Shown here one piece after another: positions 18,195 through 28,250 of a stretch of DNA of 64,000 nucleotides (positions are counted from its first letter, which is position 1; every line of letters begins with the position of its first letter). Where the stretch lies: NCBI RefSeq assembly GCF_023094165.1, contig NZ_JALMDK010000001.1, positions 930,001-994,000 of the forward strand, given 5' to 3'. Made by a program: the position numbers and the translations under genes. Under the pieces are notes generated by a model. It searched no databases and was not told the DNA's origin. It saw nothing but the letters and a program-made list of their open reading frames with translations. The stretch is from Crossiella sp. S99.2 (lineage in GTDB: Bacteria; Actinomycetota; Actinomycetes; Mycobacteriales; Pseudonocardiaceae).

Positions 18195-19142
18195 TCAACT
18201 TGCTGGTTGGTCCCCCTCGTCTTCCTCGGCGGTGAGGCCGCCCACGGTCAATTCCTCGGCCCGGCGGATCCCCGGAACGGGTGTCGGGCTGGCCGCCGCC
18301 TCGGTCAGTGGCTGGGCCGCACCGCGGAAGCTCTCCAGCGCGTCCAGCTCCCGCCGCCGGGCGGAGAGGAACCGCTGCAGGTGCGTGCTGGACAGGTTCA
18401 CCGCGTCCACCGCACCGCTGGCCGCCCGGTGCGCCTTCATCGCGTGCCCGCGCACCGCCTCCACGTCCGCGGCCAGCGTCCGCTCGGTGGCCGCGAACAG
18501 CGCGGCCGAGGCCAGCACCGCGAACCCGGTCGGCCCGCACAGGAAGATCCGCCGGTCCAGCAGCCAGGGCAACAGGTTCGGGTCGGTGTCCATGGCCGAG
18601 ACCACGGCGGCGTCCGAGGGCACGAACATGATCGTGCCGTAAATGGCGTCCGCCCAGCGCTGGTAGCCCTTGCCGGCCAGATCCGCCGCCCTGGACCGGA
18701 TGTTGCGCACGTGCACCCGCAGCGCCTCGGCCCGCTCGCCCGCGTCGTCGGTCTCGGCCGCCTCCATCCACACCGCGAGGCTGGCCTTGGCGTCCACCGG
18801 CACCTGCCGTCCGCCGCCGACATTCAGCACCAGGTCGGGTTTTGCCGCGCCACCACCGGCCAGATCGGTCTGCACGGAGAAGTGCAGCCCCTCGCGCAGC
18901 CCCAGCGCGCGGGCGGTCTCCACCAGCACCTGCTCGCCAAGTTCACCCCTTCCGGTGACCGAGGAGAACGCCACCTCCCACCGGTGCAAGGCCCGCTGGT
19001 GCTGCGCGGCCCGCTCCCGCTCACCCTCGACCATGGCCATCGCGGCGTCGGTGCGGCGCACGGAGTCGTTGTACAGCCGCCACAGAAGCACCAGCGCCCC
19101 AACGAGAACCAGCGTCAGGACGATCAGCGCGGTGGTGATCAC
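18195..19142 (-). CDS. rmuC: RmuC-family DNA recombination protein
   Basis: A 315-residue protein. One N-terminal transmembrane helix (VITTALIVLTLVLVGALVLL) anchors it, followed by a coiled-coil-like stretch and the RmuC domain with VPVDAKASLAVWMEA, KGYQRW, TIMFVPSDAAV and the late motif LSSTHLQRFLSARRRELDALE. RmuC proteins limit inversion at inverted repeats; a nuclease role has been proposed. The GTG at 19142 lies eight bases after GAGGGG; longer frames are not supported. It is shorter than E. coli RmuC because the coiled coil is reduced. It is divergent from sbcD. Confidence 0.87.
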   Translation of the reverse strand: MITTALIVLTLVLVGALVLLWRLYNDSVRRTDAAMAMVEGERERAAQHQRALHRWEVAFSSVTGRGELGEQVLVETARALGLREGLHFSVQTDLAGGGAAKPDLVLNVGGGRQVPVDAKASLAVWMEAAETDDAGERAEALRVHVRNIRSRAADLAGKGYQRWADAIYGTIMFVPSDAAVVSAMDTDPNLLPWLLDRRIFLCGPTGFAVLASAALFAATERTLAADVEAVRGHAMKAHRAASGAVDAVNLSSTHLQRFLSARRRELDALESFRGAAQPLTEAAASPTPVPGIRRAEELTVGGLTAEEDEGDQPAS

Positions 19143-19208
19143 TTCGGTCACCCCTCGATGATGGACCCACCCACCGACAGTGTTCGCCGGCGGCCTACCT
19201 TGTTCGCT

Positions 19209-20354
19209 ATGCGGCTCCTGCACACCTCGGACTGGCATGTCGGTCGCACCTTCCACGGCCGCGATCTGCTGGCCGAACAGGAGTCGGTGCTCACCGGACT
19301 GGCCGATGTCGTGGTGGACGAGCGGATCGACGCGGTGCTGATCGCGGGCGACCTCTATGACCGCGCGGTGCCCTCGGCCGAGGCGGTGGAGACCTGCGTC
19401 CGCATCCTCACCGCTATCAGGGCCGCGGGCGCGGACATCGTGCTGATCAGCGGCAACCACGATTCGGCGCAGCGGCTGGGCGCCTTCGGCGGCTTCGCCC
19501 GCGCGGGCGGGCTGCACCTGTGCACCCGGATCGCCACGCTGAGCGCGCCGGTGCTGCTGGCCGACGCGCACGGGCCGGTCGCCTGCTACGGAATCCCTTA
19601 CCTGGACCCGGATCCGGCCCTGCACGCGCTCGAACTGACCGGCTGCCGCGGACATGAGGCGGTGCTCGGCGAGGCCATGCGCCGCATCCGCGCCGACCTG
19701 GCCGGGCGCGGTGAGGGCGTGCGCTCGGTGGTGCTCTCGCACGCGTTCGTGGTCGGCGGCGAGGCATCGGAGTCCGAGCGGCGGATCACCGTCGGCGGGG
19801 TGGAACACGTGCCGGGCGGCACCTTCAGCGGGGTGGACTACGTGGCGCTCGGGCACCTGCACGGCCCGCAGGTGCTGGCCGAGCACCTGCGGTACTCGGG
19901 CAGTCCGCTGGCCTACTCCTTCTCCGAGGCCCGGCACCACAAGGCGGTCTGGCTGGTCGAACTGGACGCGCACGGCCTGGCCGGGGTGCAGCGCAAGGCG
20001 TTGCCGGTGCCGCGGAAACTGGCCACCGCGACCGGATGGATCGACGAGCTGCTCACCGAACCGGACTACGCCGAGCTGGAAGACTGCTACCTCTCGCTCA
20101 CTCTCACCGACCCGGTCCGCCCGCTGGAAGCAATGCGCCGCCTGCAACAACGGTTCCCGTACGCGGTGCACCTGGACTTCCGGCCGGACGGCGGCGGCGC
20201 CACCCAGTTGCGCTACCTGGAGGCGGTGCGCGGCCGCACCGACAACCAGATCGCCGAACGCTTCGTCGACGACTGCCGCGGCGCGCCACCCAGCGAACGC
20301 GAACTGTCCCTGCTGACCTCGGCCATCGAATCGGTGCGGGGGCGGGAGGCATGA
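19209..20354 (+). CDS. sbcD: DNA repair exonuclease subunit SbcD (Mre11-like)
   Basis: A 381-residue metallophosphoesterase nuclease. The five metal motifs are visible: HTSDWHVG, AGDLYDR, SGNHDS, LSHAFV and ALGHLHG. It forms the SbcCD complex, which cuts hairpins and double-strand ends in an ATP-dependent way. The ATG at 19209 gives the family N-terminus MRLLHTSDWH. The stop overlaps the sbcC start in ATGA, so the two subunits are translationally coupled. Confidence 0.95.
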   Translation: MRLLHTSDWHVGRTFHGRDLLAEQESVLTGLADVVVDERIDAVLIAGDLYDRAVPSAEAVETCVRILTAIRAAGADIVLISGNHDSAQRLGAFGGFARAGGLHLCTRIATLSAPVLLADAHGPVACYGIPYLDPDPALHALELTGCRGHEAVLGEAMRRIRADLAGRGEGVRSVVLSHAFVVGGEASESERRITVGGVEHVPGGTFSGVDYVALGHLHGPQVLAEHLRYSGSPLAYSFSEARHHKAVWLVELDAHGLAGVQRKALPVPRKLATATGWIDELLTEPDYAELEDCYLSLTLTDPVRPLEAMRRLQQRFPYAVHLDFRPDGGGATQLRYLEAVRGRTDNQIAERFVDDCRGAPPSERELSLLTSAIESVRGREA

Positions 20355-23308
20355 GGCTGCACGTGCTGGAGGTCGAGGCGTTCGGCCCCTACCCGCGGCG
20401 GGAGACCGTCGACTTCGACGCGTTGGGCATCGACGGATTGTTCCTGCTGCACGGCGACACCGGCGCGGGCAAGACCACGCTGCTGGACGCGGTCGCCTTC
20501 GCTCTCTTCGGCAAGGTCCCCGGCGCGCGCAACGACGCCAAGCGGCTGCGCTGCGACTACGCCGACCCCGGCGATCCCACCGAGGTCGCGCTGGAACTCA
20601 CCGTGCAGGGCCACCGGTTGCGGCTGGCCCGCTCACCGGAATACCAGCGGCCCAAGTCCCGCGGCACCGGGTTCACCAAGCAACAGGCCAAAGCCTCGCT
20701 GACCTGGATCGGCCAGGCCCCGTCCGGGCAGAGCGCGGAGGGCCTGTCCCGGATCGACGAGATCGCGCGCACGGTGGAACGCCTGGTCGGCATGACCGCC
20801 GAGCAGTTCTTCCAGGTGGTGCTGCTGCCCCAGGGCGAGTTCGCCCGGTTCCTGCGCTCGGACACCGACGAGCGGCAGAAGCTCCTGGAAAAGCTGTTCG
20901 GCACCGAGCGTTTCGGCGAGATCGAGCAGTGGTTCACCAACCGCCGCCAGGACTCCGCGCGCACGCTGGAGGAACGGCAGCAGGACACCAGGGCGCTGAT
21001 CGCCCGGCTCGCCCAGGCCGCGGGCAGCGATCCCGCCGAGGGCCAGAACGAGCAGGACTGGCTGGGCGTCCTCACCGCCGAGGCGGCCGAGCAACTCGCG
21101 GACACCGTTGTGGTGGAAGGGAAAGCACGCGCCGAGCGGGAGGCGGCCGAGCAGCTGCTGGCCGAGCGGACCGCACTGGCCGAGCGGGTGCGCCGGGTCC
21201 GGCGGGCCGGTGCGGAACTGGCCGAGATCGAGGCCGCCGCGGCGAACCGGGCCACCTGGGCCGCGGAACTGGCTCAGGCCCGGCGGGCCCTGCCGGTGCA
21301 GGCGGCGCAGCGAGTGCTGGTCCGGATCGAGCGGGAACTGGGCGCCGCCGATGTCGAGGCGACCCGGGGCCGGGCGGCGGTGGCCCGCTATGACGAGTCC
21401 ATTGTGGACAGTGATGCGGTGCAGCTGCGGGCTTTGGCCGCTGGGCATCGGGAGTCGGCGGGTGAACTGGCCGGACTGGTGGCCGAGGCGCAGCGGCAGC
21501 AGGTCGACCAGCGGCGGCTGATCCAGGTGCGGGCCGAGGCCGATCAGGCGCGGCGGCAGGTCGAGCAGGTCGGCGCGGACCTGGGCACGCTGCCGGAGCG
21601 GCTGCTGACGGCCAGGACGTGCCTGGAGGCTGCCCAGGAAGCCGCGGCCAGGCTGGACGGGGTGGCGGCCCGGCGAGAAGAGCTGGCCGCGTTGCGTACC
21701 GACGCGCGGCGACTGCCCGCGGCCGAGACGGCGGCTGGCCGGACGGCCGATGCGCATCGGCACGCGGTGGACGAGCACCAGGCGGCCAGGGACAAGCGGC
21801 AGCTGTTGCGGCAGCGGCGGTTGGACGGCATGGCCGCCGAACTCGCCGAAGGGTTGCGGGCTGGGGAGTCCTGTCCGGTGTGCGGTGGCACCGAACACCC
21901 GGCTCCCGCGGGTGCGGTGGCCGACCGGGTGCGCGCCGAGGACGAACGCGCCGCCGAGGTCGCCGAGGCCCGCACCGGCGAACGCCGGGATCAGACCGCA
22001 CGGGCCGCCCAGCAGGCCGAGCAGGACCTGGCCGCGTTGCGGGAACGCCTGGGGGACAACGAATCCGTCGCTTTGGAAGCGGCCTTCGCCGAGGCCGAGA
22101 CCGCACTGCGGCTGGTGACCGCGGCCAAGGCCACTGTGCCGGCCAAGGTCGGCGCGGTGGCCGAACTGGAGGCCGAGGCGCAGCGGCTGCGGGAGCGGCT
22201 GGCGGTGGCGGAGAAGGCGGTGGCCGCGGCCGAGACCGAACACGCTTCGCTGACGGAAACCGTTGCGACGCGGGCGGATCGGCTGGAATCGGCGCGTGGC
22301 GAGCACCCCGATGTGGCGGCCCGGCGGCAGCACCTGCTGGACTTCGCCACCACGATCGAGACCCTGGCCCAGGCCCGCGCCGCGCTCGCCGACACCCGGC
22401 GGCGGGCCGAGGACCAGCGGCGGGAGCTGGCCGAGGCGGTCAGCGCGGCTGGATTCCCAGACGTGCCAACAGCAGTGGCCGCGGTGCGGGCCGAGACCGA
22501 GGTGGCCGAGGTCGAACAGCGGCTGCGCGGGTTCGACGACCGGGAGGCCGCGGCCAAGGCGGTGCTGACCGAACTCGCCGGGATCAGCCCGGACACCGAG
22601 GTCGAACTGGACGCCCCGCGCGAGGCCGTCCGGCTGGCCCGCGAGGCCGCCGAAGCGGCCGTCGCGCTGGCCAGGGCGGCGGCGGAGCGGAAACGGCAGG
22701 TGGACGCGCTGGCCGCGCGGCTGACCCACGCGCTGGCCGCGCTGGCCCCGGTGCAGGCCGCGCACGCCGAACTGGCCGCGCTCGCCGACGTGGTCAACGG
22801 GCGCGGCCAGAACAACCGCAAGATGTCGCTGCGCTCCTACGTGCTGGCGGCCAGGCTGGAAGAGGTCGCCGAGGCGGCCACACACCGGCTGCGGCGGATG
22901 AGCCAGGGGCGTTATTCCTTCGTGCACAGCGATGTGGCCGGTCCGCGCGGCACCCGCGGCGGGCTCGGGCTGGACGTGCTGGACGAGTACTCCGGTCAGC
23001 AGCGCCCGGCCAAGACCCTCTCCGGCGGCGAGTCCTTCCTGGCCTCGCTGTCGCTGGCGCTGGGCCTGGCCGACGTGGTGGCCGCGGAGACCGGCGGTGC
23101 GGTGCTGGACACCCTGTTCGTGGACGAGGGCTTCGGCACTCTGGACGCGGACACCCTGGACCTGGTCATGGACACCCTGGACGAGCTGCGGGCCGGGGGC
23201 AGGGTGGTCGGCCTGGTCTCGCATGTGGAGGAGCTGCGCAGCCGGATCCCCACCCGGCTGCGAGTGCGCAAGGCTCGCACCGGCTCCACCCTGGAGATCA
23301 CTGTGTAG
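20351..23308 (+). CDS. sbcC: DNA repair ATPase SbcC (Rad50-like)
   Basis: A 985-residue SMC-like ATPase. Walker A is GDTGAGKTTLLDAVAF near residue 40, the Q-loop QVVLLPQGEFARFLR follows, two long Ala/Glu/Arg-rich coiled coils flank a zinc hook CPVCG at about 508, and the C-terminus carries the signature LSGGESFLASLSLALG and Walker B LFVDEGFGTLD. It is the ATP-driven partner of SbcD. The ATG at 20351 overlaps the sbcD stop. The last 11 bp overlap the convergent hydrolase gene. Confidence 0.95.
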   Translation: MRLHVLEVEAFGPYPRRETVDFDALGIDGLFLLHGDTGAGKTTLLDAVAFALFGKVPGARNDAKRLRCDYADPGDPTEVALELTVQGHRLRLARSPEYQRPKSRGTGFTKQQAKASLTWIGQAPSGQSAEGLSRIDEIARTVERLVGMTAEQFFQVVLLPQGEFARFLRSDTDERQKLLEKLFGTERFGEIEQWFTNRRQDSARTLEERQQDTRALIARLAQAAGSDPAEGQNEQDWLGVLTAEAAEQLADTVVVEGKARAEREAAEQLLAERTALAERVRRVRRAGAELAEIEAAAANRATWAAELAQARRALPVQAAQRVLVRIERELGAADVEATRGRAAVARYDESIVDSDAVQLRALAAGHRESAGELAGLVAEAQRQQVDQRRLIQVRAEADQARRQVEQVGADLGTLPERLLTARTCLEAAQEAAARLDGVAARREELAALRTDARRLPAAETAAGRTADAHRHAVDEHQAARDKRQLLRQRRLDGMAAELAEGLRAGESCPVCGGTEHPAPAGAVADRVRAEDERAAEVAEARTGERRDQTARAAQQAEQDLAALRERLGDNESVALEAAFAEAETALRLVTAAKATVPAKVGAVAELEAEAQRLRERLAVAEKAVAAAETEHASLTETVATRADRLESARGEHPDVAARRQHLLDFATTIETLAQARAALADTRRRAEDQRRELAEAVSAAGFPDVPTAVAAVRAETEVAEVEQRLRGFDDREAAAKAVLTELAGISPDTEVELDAPREAVRLAREAAEAAVALARAAAERKRQVDALAARLTHALAALAPVQAAHAELAALADVVNGRGQNNRKMSLRSYVLAARLEEVAEAATHRLRRMSQGRYSFVHSDVAGPRGTRGGLGLDVLDEYSGQQRPAKTLSGGESFLASLSLALGLADVVAAETGGAVLDTLFVDEGFGTLDADTLDLVMDTLDELRAGGRVVGLVSHVEELRSRIPTRLRVRKARTGSTLEITV

Positions 23309-24059
23309 GCAGGAACTCCAGCAGCGCGGCCAGCAGCTCCGGCTTGGCTTCGACGAACACGTTGTGCCCGGCGGGCAGTTCGACCAGCTTCGCGTCCGGG
23401 ATGCCGTCGGCCAGCGCCCGGGAGAAATGCGGCGGGGTCAGGTTGTCCTGGCCGGTGGCCAGCACCAGCGTGGGCGCGGTGACCCGCGGCAGCAGCGGCC
23501 GGATGTCCACCCTGGACACCAGGTCGAACTGCTCGGGCACGCCCGCCGCGAGCGAGCTGCCCACCGTGGCGGCCAGTTCGTCCGTGACGCCCTCGGTCAG
23601 CGCGTCCGCGCCAGCGGCCATCAGCAGGGAGAAGTGGCCCAGCGGCACCGGATCGCCGCCGAAGAGCGCCAGCCAGGTGCGGATCGCCTGGCGCAGCCAC
23701 GGATCGGCGTGGGTCAGCCCGGCGATCAGCGCGAGCTTGCGCACCCGGTCCGGGTGCCGGACCGCGGCGGTGGTGGCCACCGCGGTGCCCAGCGAGTACC
23801 CGGCGATGGCGAACTCGTCCAGGCCGGCCGCGACCGCGGTGGCCACCAGGTCATCGGCGAGCCGGTCCAGCTGGAGCGGATCGGTGGCGCGCGGGTTGTC
23901 GCCGGAGCCGGGGTAGTCGGGGGCGAGGACGGTGAAGTGCTCGGCCAGCTCGTCCAGGATCGGCGTCCAGTTCGACACCGCGCCGCCGCCGGCGCCGTGG
24001 GCGAGCAGCAGGCCGGGGCCGGAGCCGCGGATCAGGTAGGGAAGAGGTGCGTCAGTCAT
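23298..24059 (-). CDS. Alpha/beta-fold hydrolase
   Basis: A 253-residue hydrolase. The nucleophile elbow is GYSLG, the oxyanion region LLLAHGAGGG, and the late histidine lies in PAGHNVFV; the acid is probably in LVLATGQDN. No signal peptide, so cytoplasmic. The substrate cannot be predicted; proteins of this shape include esterases and haloperoxidase-like enzymes. It overlaps sbcC at the 3' end and is divergent from the Ada-AlkA gene. Confidence 0.85.
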   Translation of the reverse strand: MTDAPLPYLIRGSGPGLLLAHGAGGGAVSNWTPILDELAEHFTVLAPDYPGSGDNPRATDPLQLDRLADDLVATAVAAGLDEFAIAGYSLGTAVATTAAVRHPDRVRKLALIAGLTHADPWLRQAIRTWLALFGGDPVPLGHFSLLMAAGADALTEGVTDELAATVGSSLAAGVPEQFDLVSRVDIRPLLPRVTAPTLVLATGQDNLTPPHFSRALADGIPDAKLVELPAGHNVFVEAKPELLAALLEFLPTQ

Positions 24060-24178
24060 GCCGTGAGCGTGAACCTTGACGCTAGTGTCAAGGTCAACTC
24101 AGGGTGCCCCGGATCACGCTGAGGGTGGTGTCCGAATACCGCCAGCGGTGACGCGTTGGCGCTGGCAGGATCGGTGTC

Positions 24179-25540
24179 ATGCTCCTCGATCCGGAACGCG
24201 CCTACCGCTCCGTCGCCGCCCGCGACGCCCGGTTTGACGGCTGCTTCGTGTTCGCGGTGCGCACCACGGGCATCTACTGCCGCCCGTCCTGCCCCGCGGT
24301 CACCCCCAAGCGGCGCAACGTCGAATTCCACCTCACCGCGGCCGCCGCGCAGACCGCCGGTTTCCGCGCCTGCCGCCGCTGCCTGCCGGACGCGGTGCCC
24401 GGTTCCCCGGAGTGGAACCTGCGCGCCGACCTGGCCGCCCGTGCCATGCGGCTGATCACCGACGGGGTGGTCGAACGCGACGGCGTGCCCGGCCTGGCCA
24501 CCCGGCTCGGCTACTCCGAACGGCACCTGACCAGGGTGCTGACCACCGAACTGGGCGTCGGTCCGCTCGCGCTGGCCCGCGCGCACCGGGCGCACGCGGC
24601 CCGGCTGCTGATCGAGACCACCGAGCTGACCTTCGCCGATGTCGCCTTCGCGGCCGGGTTCGCCAGCGTGCGCCAGTTCAACGACACCATCCGCGCGGTG
24701 TTCGCGGTCAACCCGACCCAGTTGCGGGCCGAAGCGTTGCGCCGTCGCCGCCGGGAACTGCCCGCCCCACCCGGCGCGATCAGCCTGCGGCTGCCGTTCC
24801 GGCCGCCCTTCGACGCCGCCGGACTGCTGGAAACCCTGGCCGCCCAGGCCATCCCGGGCATCGAGCAGGCCGAGCCCGGCCGGTACGGGCGCACGCTGCG
24901 GCTGGCACACGGCCCGGCCACGGTCTGGCTGGAGCCCGGTCCGACCCACGTGGCCTGCACGCTGACCCTGACCGACCTGCGTGATCTGGGCAGCGCGGTG
25001 TCCAGGGTCCGTCGCCTGCTGGACCTGGACGCCGACCCGTGCGCGGTGGACGAACTGCTCGGTGCCGACCCGCTGCTGGCCCCGCTGGTGGCCGCCGCCC
25101 CCGGCATCCGGGTACCCGGCAGCGTCGACGGCGCCGAGACCGTGCTGCGAACCTTGTTGCGGGACTTGCCACTCGGCGAACCACTGTCTACTTCGGACGG
25201 TCAGCTGACCGCATTGTTCCCGGCCCCGGCCGCCGTGCTGGCGGTCGAGCTGAGCGCGGACGAACGCGAGGTGGTGACCGCGCTGGCCGACGGCTCGCTG
25301 GACGTGCACTTCGGCCGCGACACCGACGAGCTGACCGCGGAGTTGTTGTCCTACCCCGCGATCACCCCCGTGATGGCCGCGGAGATCGTCACCAGGGTGC
25401 TGGGCACGCCGGATGTCTGGCGGGTGCCCGACCCGGCCCTGACCGCCCGCTCCCGGGCCTGGCGGCCATGGCGCTCCTATGCCACCGCCCACCTGCTGCG
25501 CACCACCGGTGCGGAGAACGTTGACAGGAGAACCGCATGA
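24179..25540 (+). CDS. Ada-AlkA fusion: methyl-sensing activator with 3-methyladenine glycosylase domain
   Basis: A 453-residue protein with three parts. Residues about 1-80 are the Ada zinc domain with cysteines in DGCFVF, GIYCRPSC and CRRC; one of these would accept methyl groups from phosphotriesters. Residues about 85-185 are an AraC-type HTH. Residues about 195-453 resemble AlkA, ending in the typical AWRPWRSYATAHL. The hairpin segment reads YPAITPVMAAEIV where active AlkA proteins have a glycine-containing helix-hairpin-helix, and the stretch before WRPWRSYA is short, so glycosylase activity is doubtful. Its stop overlaps the start of the ogt gene. The pair is the adaptive response to alkylation damage. 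Confidence 0.87.
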   Translation: MLLDPERAYRSVAARDARFDGCFVFAVRTTGIYCRPSCPAVTPKRRNVEFHLTAAAAQTAGFRACRRCLPDAVPGSPEWNLRADLAARAMRLITDGVVERDGVPGLATRLGYSERHLTRVLTTELGVGPLALARAHRAHAARLLIETTELTFADVAFAAGFASVRQFNDTIRAVFAVNPTQLRAEALRRRRRELPAPPGAISLRLPFRPPFDAAGLLETLAAQAIPGIEQAEPGRYGRTLRLAHGPATVWLEPGPTHVACTLTLTDLRDLGSAVSRVRRLLDLDADPCAVDELLGADPLLAPLVAAAPGIRVPGSVDGAETVLRTLLRDLPLGEPLSTSDGQLTALFPAPAAVLAVELSADEREVVTALADGSLDVHFGRDTDELTAELLSYPAITPVMAAEIVTRVLGTPDVWRVPDPALTARSRAWRPWRSYATAHLLRTTGAENVDRRTA

Positions 25541-26037
25541 CCACCGCAGCCGTGTCCACAGTGGACACCGAGGCCGGTCCGTTCAGCGCCATCGTCGACA
25601 CCGACGGCGCGGTGCTGGCCTCGGGCTGGACCGCCGACCCCGGCGCCCTGCACCCGCTCATCCACGCCTCGATCCGTCCTGCCGAGCTGATCACCCGCGC
25701 CGACCTGGGCGCGGTCACCAAGGCCGTGCTCGCCTACCACGAAGGCGATCTGGCCGCGGTGGCCCAGACCCCGGTCCGCCAGCGCGGCGGCGAGTTCATG
25801 GAGGCCGCCTGGCGGGTGCTGCGCACGGTGCCCGCCGGGGCGCCAGTCAGCTACGCCGAGTACGCCGCGCTGGCCGGCCGCCCGGCCGCGGTGCGCGCCG
25901 CCGCCACCGCCTGCGCCCGCAACCCCGCGGCGCTGTTCGTGCCCTGCCACCGGGTGCTGCGCACCGGCGGCGGCCTCGGCGGGTTCCGCTGGGGACCGGA
26001 GGTCAAGCGCTGGCTGCTCACCCACGAGGGCAGCTGA
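25537..26037 (+). CDS. ogt: Methylated-DNA-[protein]-cysteine S-methyltransferase
   Basis: A 166-residue suicide repair protein that removes methyl groups from O6-methylguanine. The active-site motif FVPCHRVL holds the acceptor Cys; the HTH-like region VSYAEYAALAGRPAAVRAAATA and the C-terminal GGFRWGPEVKRWLL are typical. It is translated with the upstream Ada-AlkA gene (ATGA overlap). It ends one base before the convergent methyltransferase gene. Confidence 0.94.
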   Translation: MTTAAVSTVDTEAGPFSAIVDTDGAVLASGWTADPGALHPLIHASIRPAELITRADLGAVTKAVLAYHEGDLAAVAQTPVRQRGGEFMEAAWRVLRTVPAGAPVSYAEYAALAGRPAAVRAAATACARNPAALFVPCHRVLRTGGGLGGFRWGPEVKRWLLTHEGS

Positions 26038-26038
26038 C

Positions 26039-26620
26039 TCAGCGGGTGCCGACGAAGATCTCGCAGTGCTTGGTCCTGGTCAGCTCCGCGCTCGCGAACC
26101 TGGCCCGCAGCCCCGCGAGCACCCGCTCGGCGGCCGCGGCGGGCAGCAGCATGCCGAGGGTCCGCCGGGTCGGCTCGGTGCCGCCGTGCCAGGCCAGCAC
26201 CAGCCGCCCACCCGGCCGGGTGACCCGGTGCAGTTCGTCCAGCGCCGCGTCCAGGTCGGGCCACATCGGCAGGTTGTTCATCGACACCACCACCTCGAAC
26301 TCGCCGTCCGCACCCCCGGTCCGCTGCGCGCTGCCCAGCCGCAGCCGGGCGCCAGGGGCGCGGCGGCGAGCCTGCCGCAGCATCACCTCGGACGGATCCA
26401 CTCCGGTCACCCGGGCATCCGCGCCGGTCAGCGCCTTACTGAGCAGTCCGGGTCCAAACCCGACCTCCAGCACCGCCCGGCCCCGCACCGGCCCCAGCTC
26501 CCCGAGCACCTCGGCCATCTCGGTCCCGTTCGTCCGGGCCATCACCCAGCCCGCGAGCCTGCCACGCCAGCCACGCGGCAGGGCGAACTGGTTCAGCGGG
26601 CGATCCGTCATCCACGACAT
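26039..26620 (-). CDS. Class I SAM-dependent methyltransferase
   Basis: A 193-residue Rossmann-fold methyltransferase. Motif I is VLEVGFGPGLLSKAL near residue 55, with VTGVDPSEVML as the acidic loop and EVVVSMNNLPMW as motif II/III. The substrate is unknown. It is divergent from the MerR regulator at 26667, and a perfect palindrome lies between the two starts, so MerR probably controls it. Confidence 0.82.
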   Translation of the reverse strand: MSWMTDRPLNQFALPRGWRGRLAGWVMARTNGTEMAEVLGELGPVRGRAVLEVGFGPGLLSKALTGADARVTGVDPSEVMLRQARRRAPGARLRLGSAQRTGGADGEFEVVVSMNNLPMWPDLDAALDELHRVTRPGGRLVLAWHGGTEPTRRTLGMLLPAAAAERVLAGLRARFASAELTRTKHCEIFVGTR

Positions 26621-26635
26621 GCCCCGAGGGTTCCG

Positions 26636-26653
26636 CTTGAACCCAGGTTCAAG
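26636..26653. promoter_or_regulatory. MerR-type operator palindrome shared by two divergent genes
   Basis: CTTGAACCCAGGTTCAAG is a perfect 8-2-8 palindrome. It sits 15 bp from the methyltransferase start and 13 bp from the MerR start, in a 46-bp space. Position and dyad form fit a MerR-family operator; the very short spacing suggests leaderless or near-leaderless mRNAs. Inferred, not shown. Confidence 0.65.
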
Positions 26654-26666
26654 TCAAGATGCCGGC

Positions 26667-27065
26667 ATGGACACCCTGGTCCCGATCGGCGAGGCCGCCG
26701 CCCGCCTCGGCCTGGCCACCTCGGCCCTGCGCTACTACGAACGCCGCGGCCTGCTCAAGCCCGCCCAGCGCCGGGGCAACGCGCGCTACTACGACGAGGA
26801 CGGCCTGCGCCGCCTGGCCTTCATCCAGGCCGGTCAGCAACTCGGCCTGAGCCTGGACGACCTAGGCGCGCTGCTGCTGGCCGACCGCGCGCAATGGCAG
26901 CGGATCATCGAGGCGCACGTGGCCGAACTCCAGGCCCGGATCGCCCGCGCCCAGCGCGCCAGCGACCTGCTCCGGCATCCGCTGAACTGCGTTGCCGAGC
27001 ACCCGGCGACCGAGTGCGAGCACCTGCGTGGCCTGCTGGACGAGTGGCTGCGGGCCACCCCTTAG
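26667..27065 (+). CDS. MerR-family transcriptional regulator
   Basis: A 132-residue regulator with the N-terminal winged helix IGEAAARLGLATSALRYYERRGLL and a coiled-coil dimer helix (HVAELQARIARAQRASDLL). The C-terminus has only two cysteines (LNCVAEHPATECEHL); this spacing resembles several MerR proteins that respond to redox or metal stress, but the effector is not identifiable. The start ATG at 26667 follows the operator directly. ychF follows after 11 bp on the same strand. Confidence 0.85.
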   Translation: MDTLVPIGEAAARLGLATSALRYYERRGLLKPAQRRGNARYYDEDGLRRLAFIQAGQQLGLSLDDLGALLLADRAQWQRIIEAHVAELQARIARAQRASDLLRHPLNCVAEHPATECEHLRGLLDEWLRATP

Positions 27066-27076
27066 ACTGGCTGGTC

Positions 27077-28156
<1,080 letters not shown>

Positions 28157-28167
28157 CAACTACCTGG

Positions 28168-28213
28168 TGAGAGGCCGGCTAGTCACGCGATTACGTGGCT
28201 GACCGGCCTCACT
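28168..28213 (+). terminator. Imperfect hairpin after ychF
   Basis: The arms beginning AGGCCGG and ending CCGGCCT can pair over about 16 bp with one mismatch and two G-U pairs around a short AT-containing loop. It begins 12 bp after the ychF stop, at the border with the accessory island. Confidence 0.55.
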
Positions 28214-28250
28214 CATGTCGCAGGGCCTGTCGGCTGTGCCGGCCTCGGTA

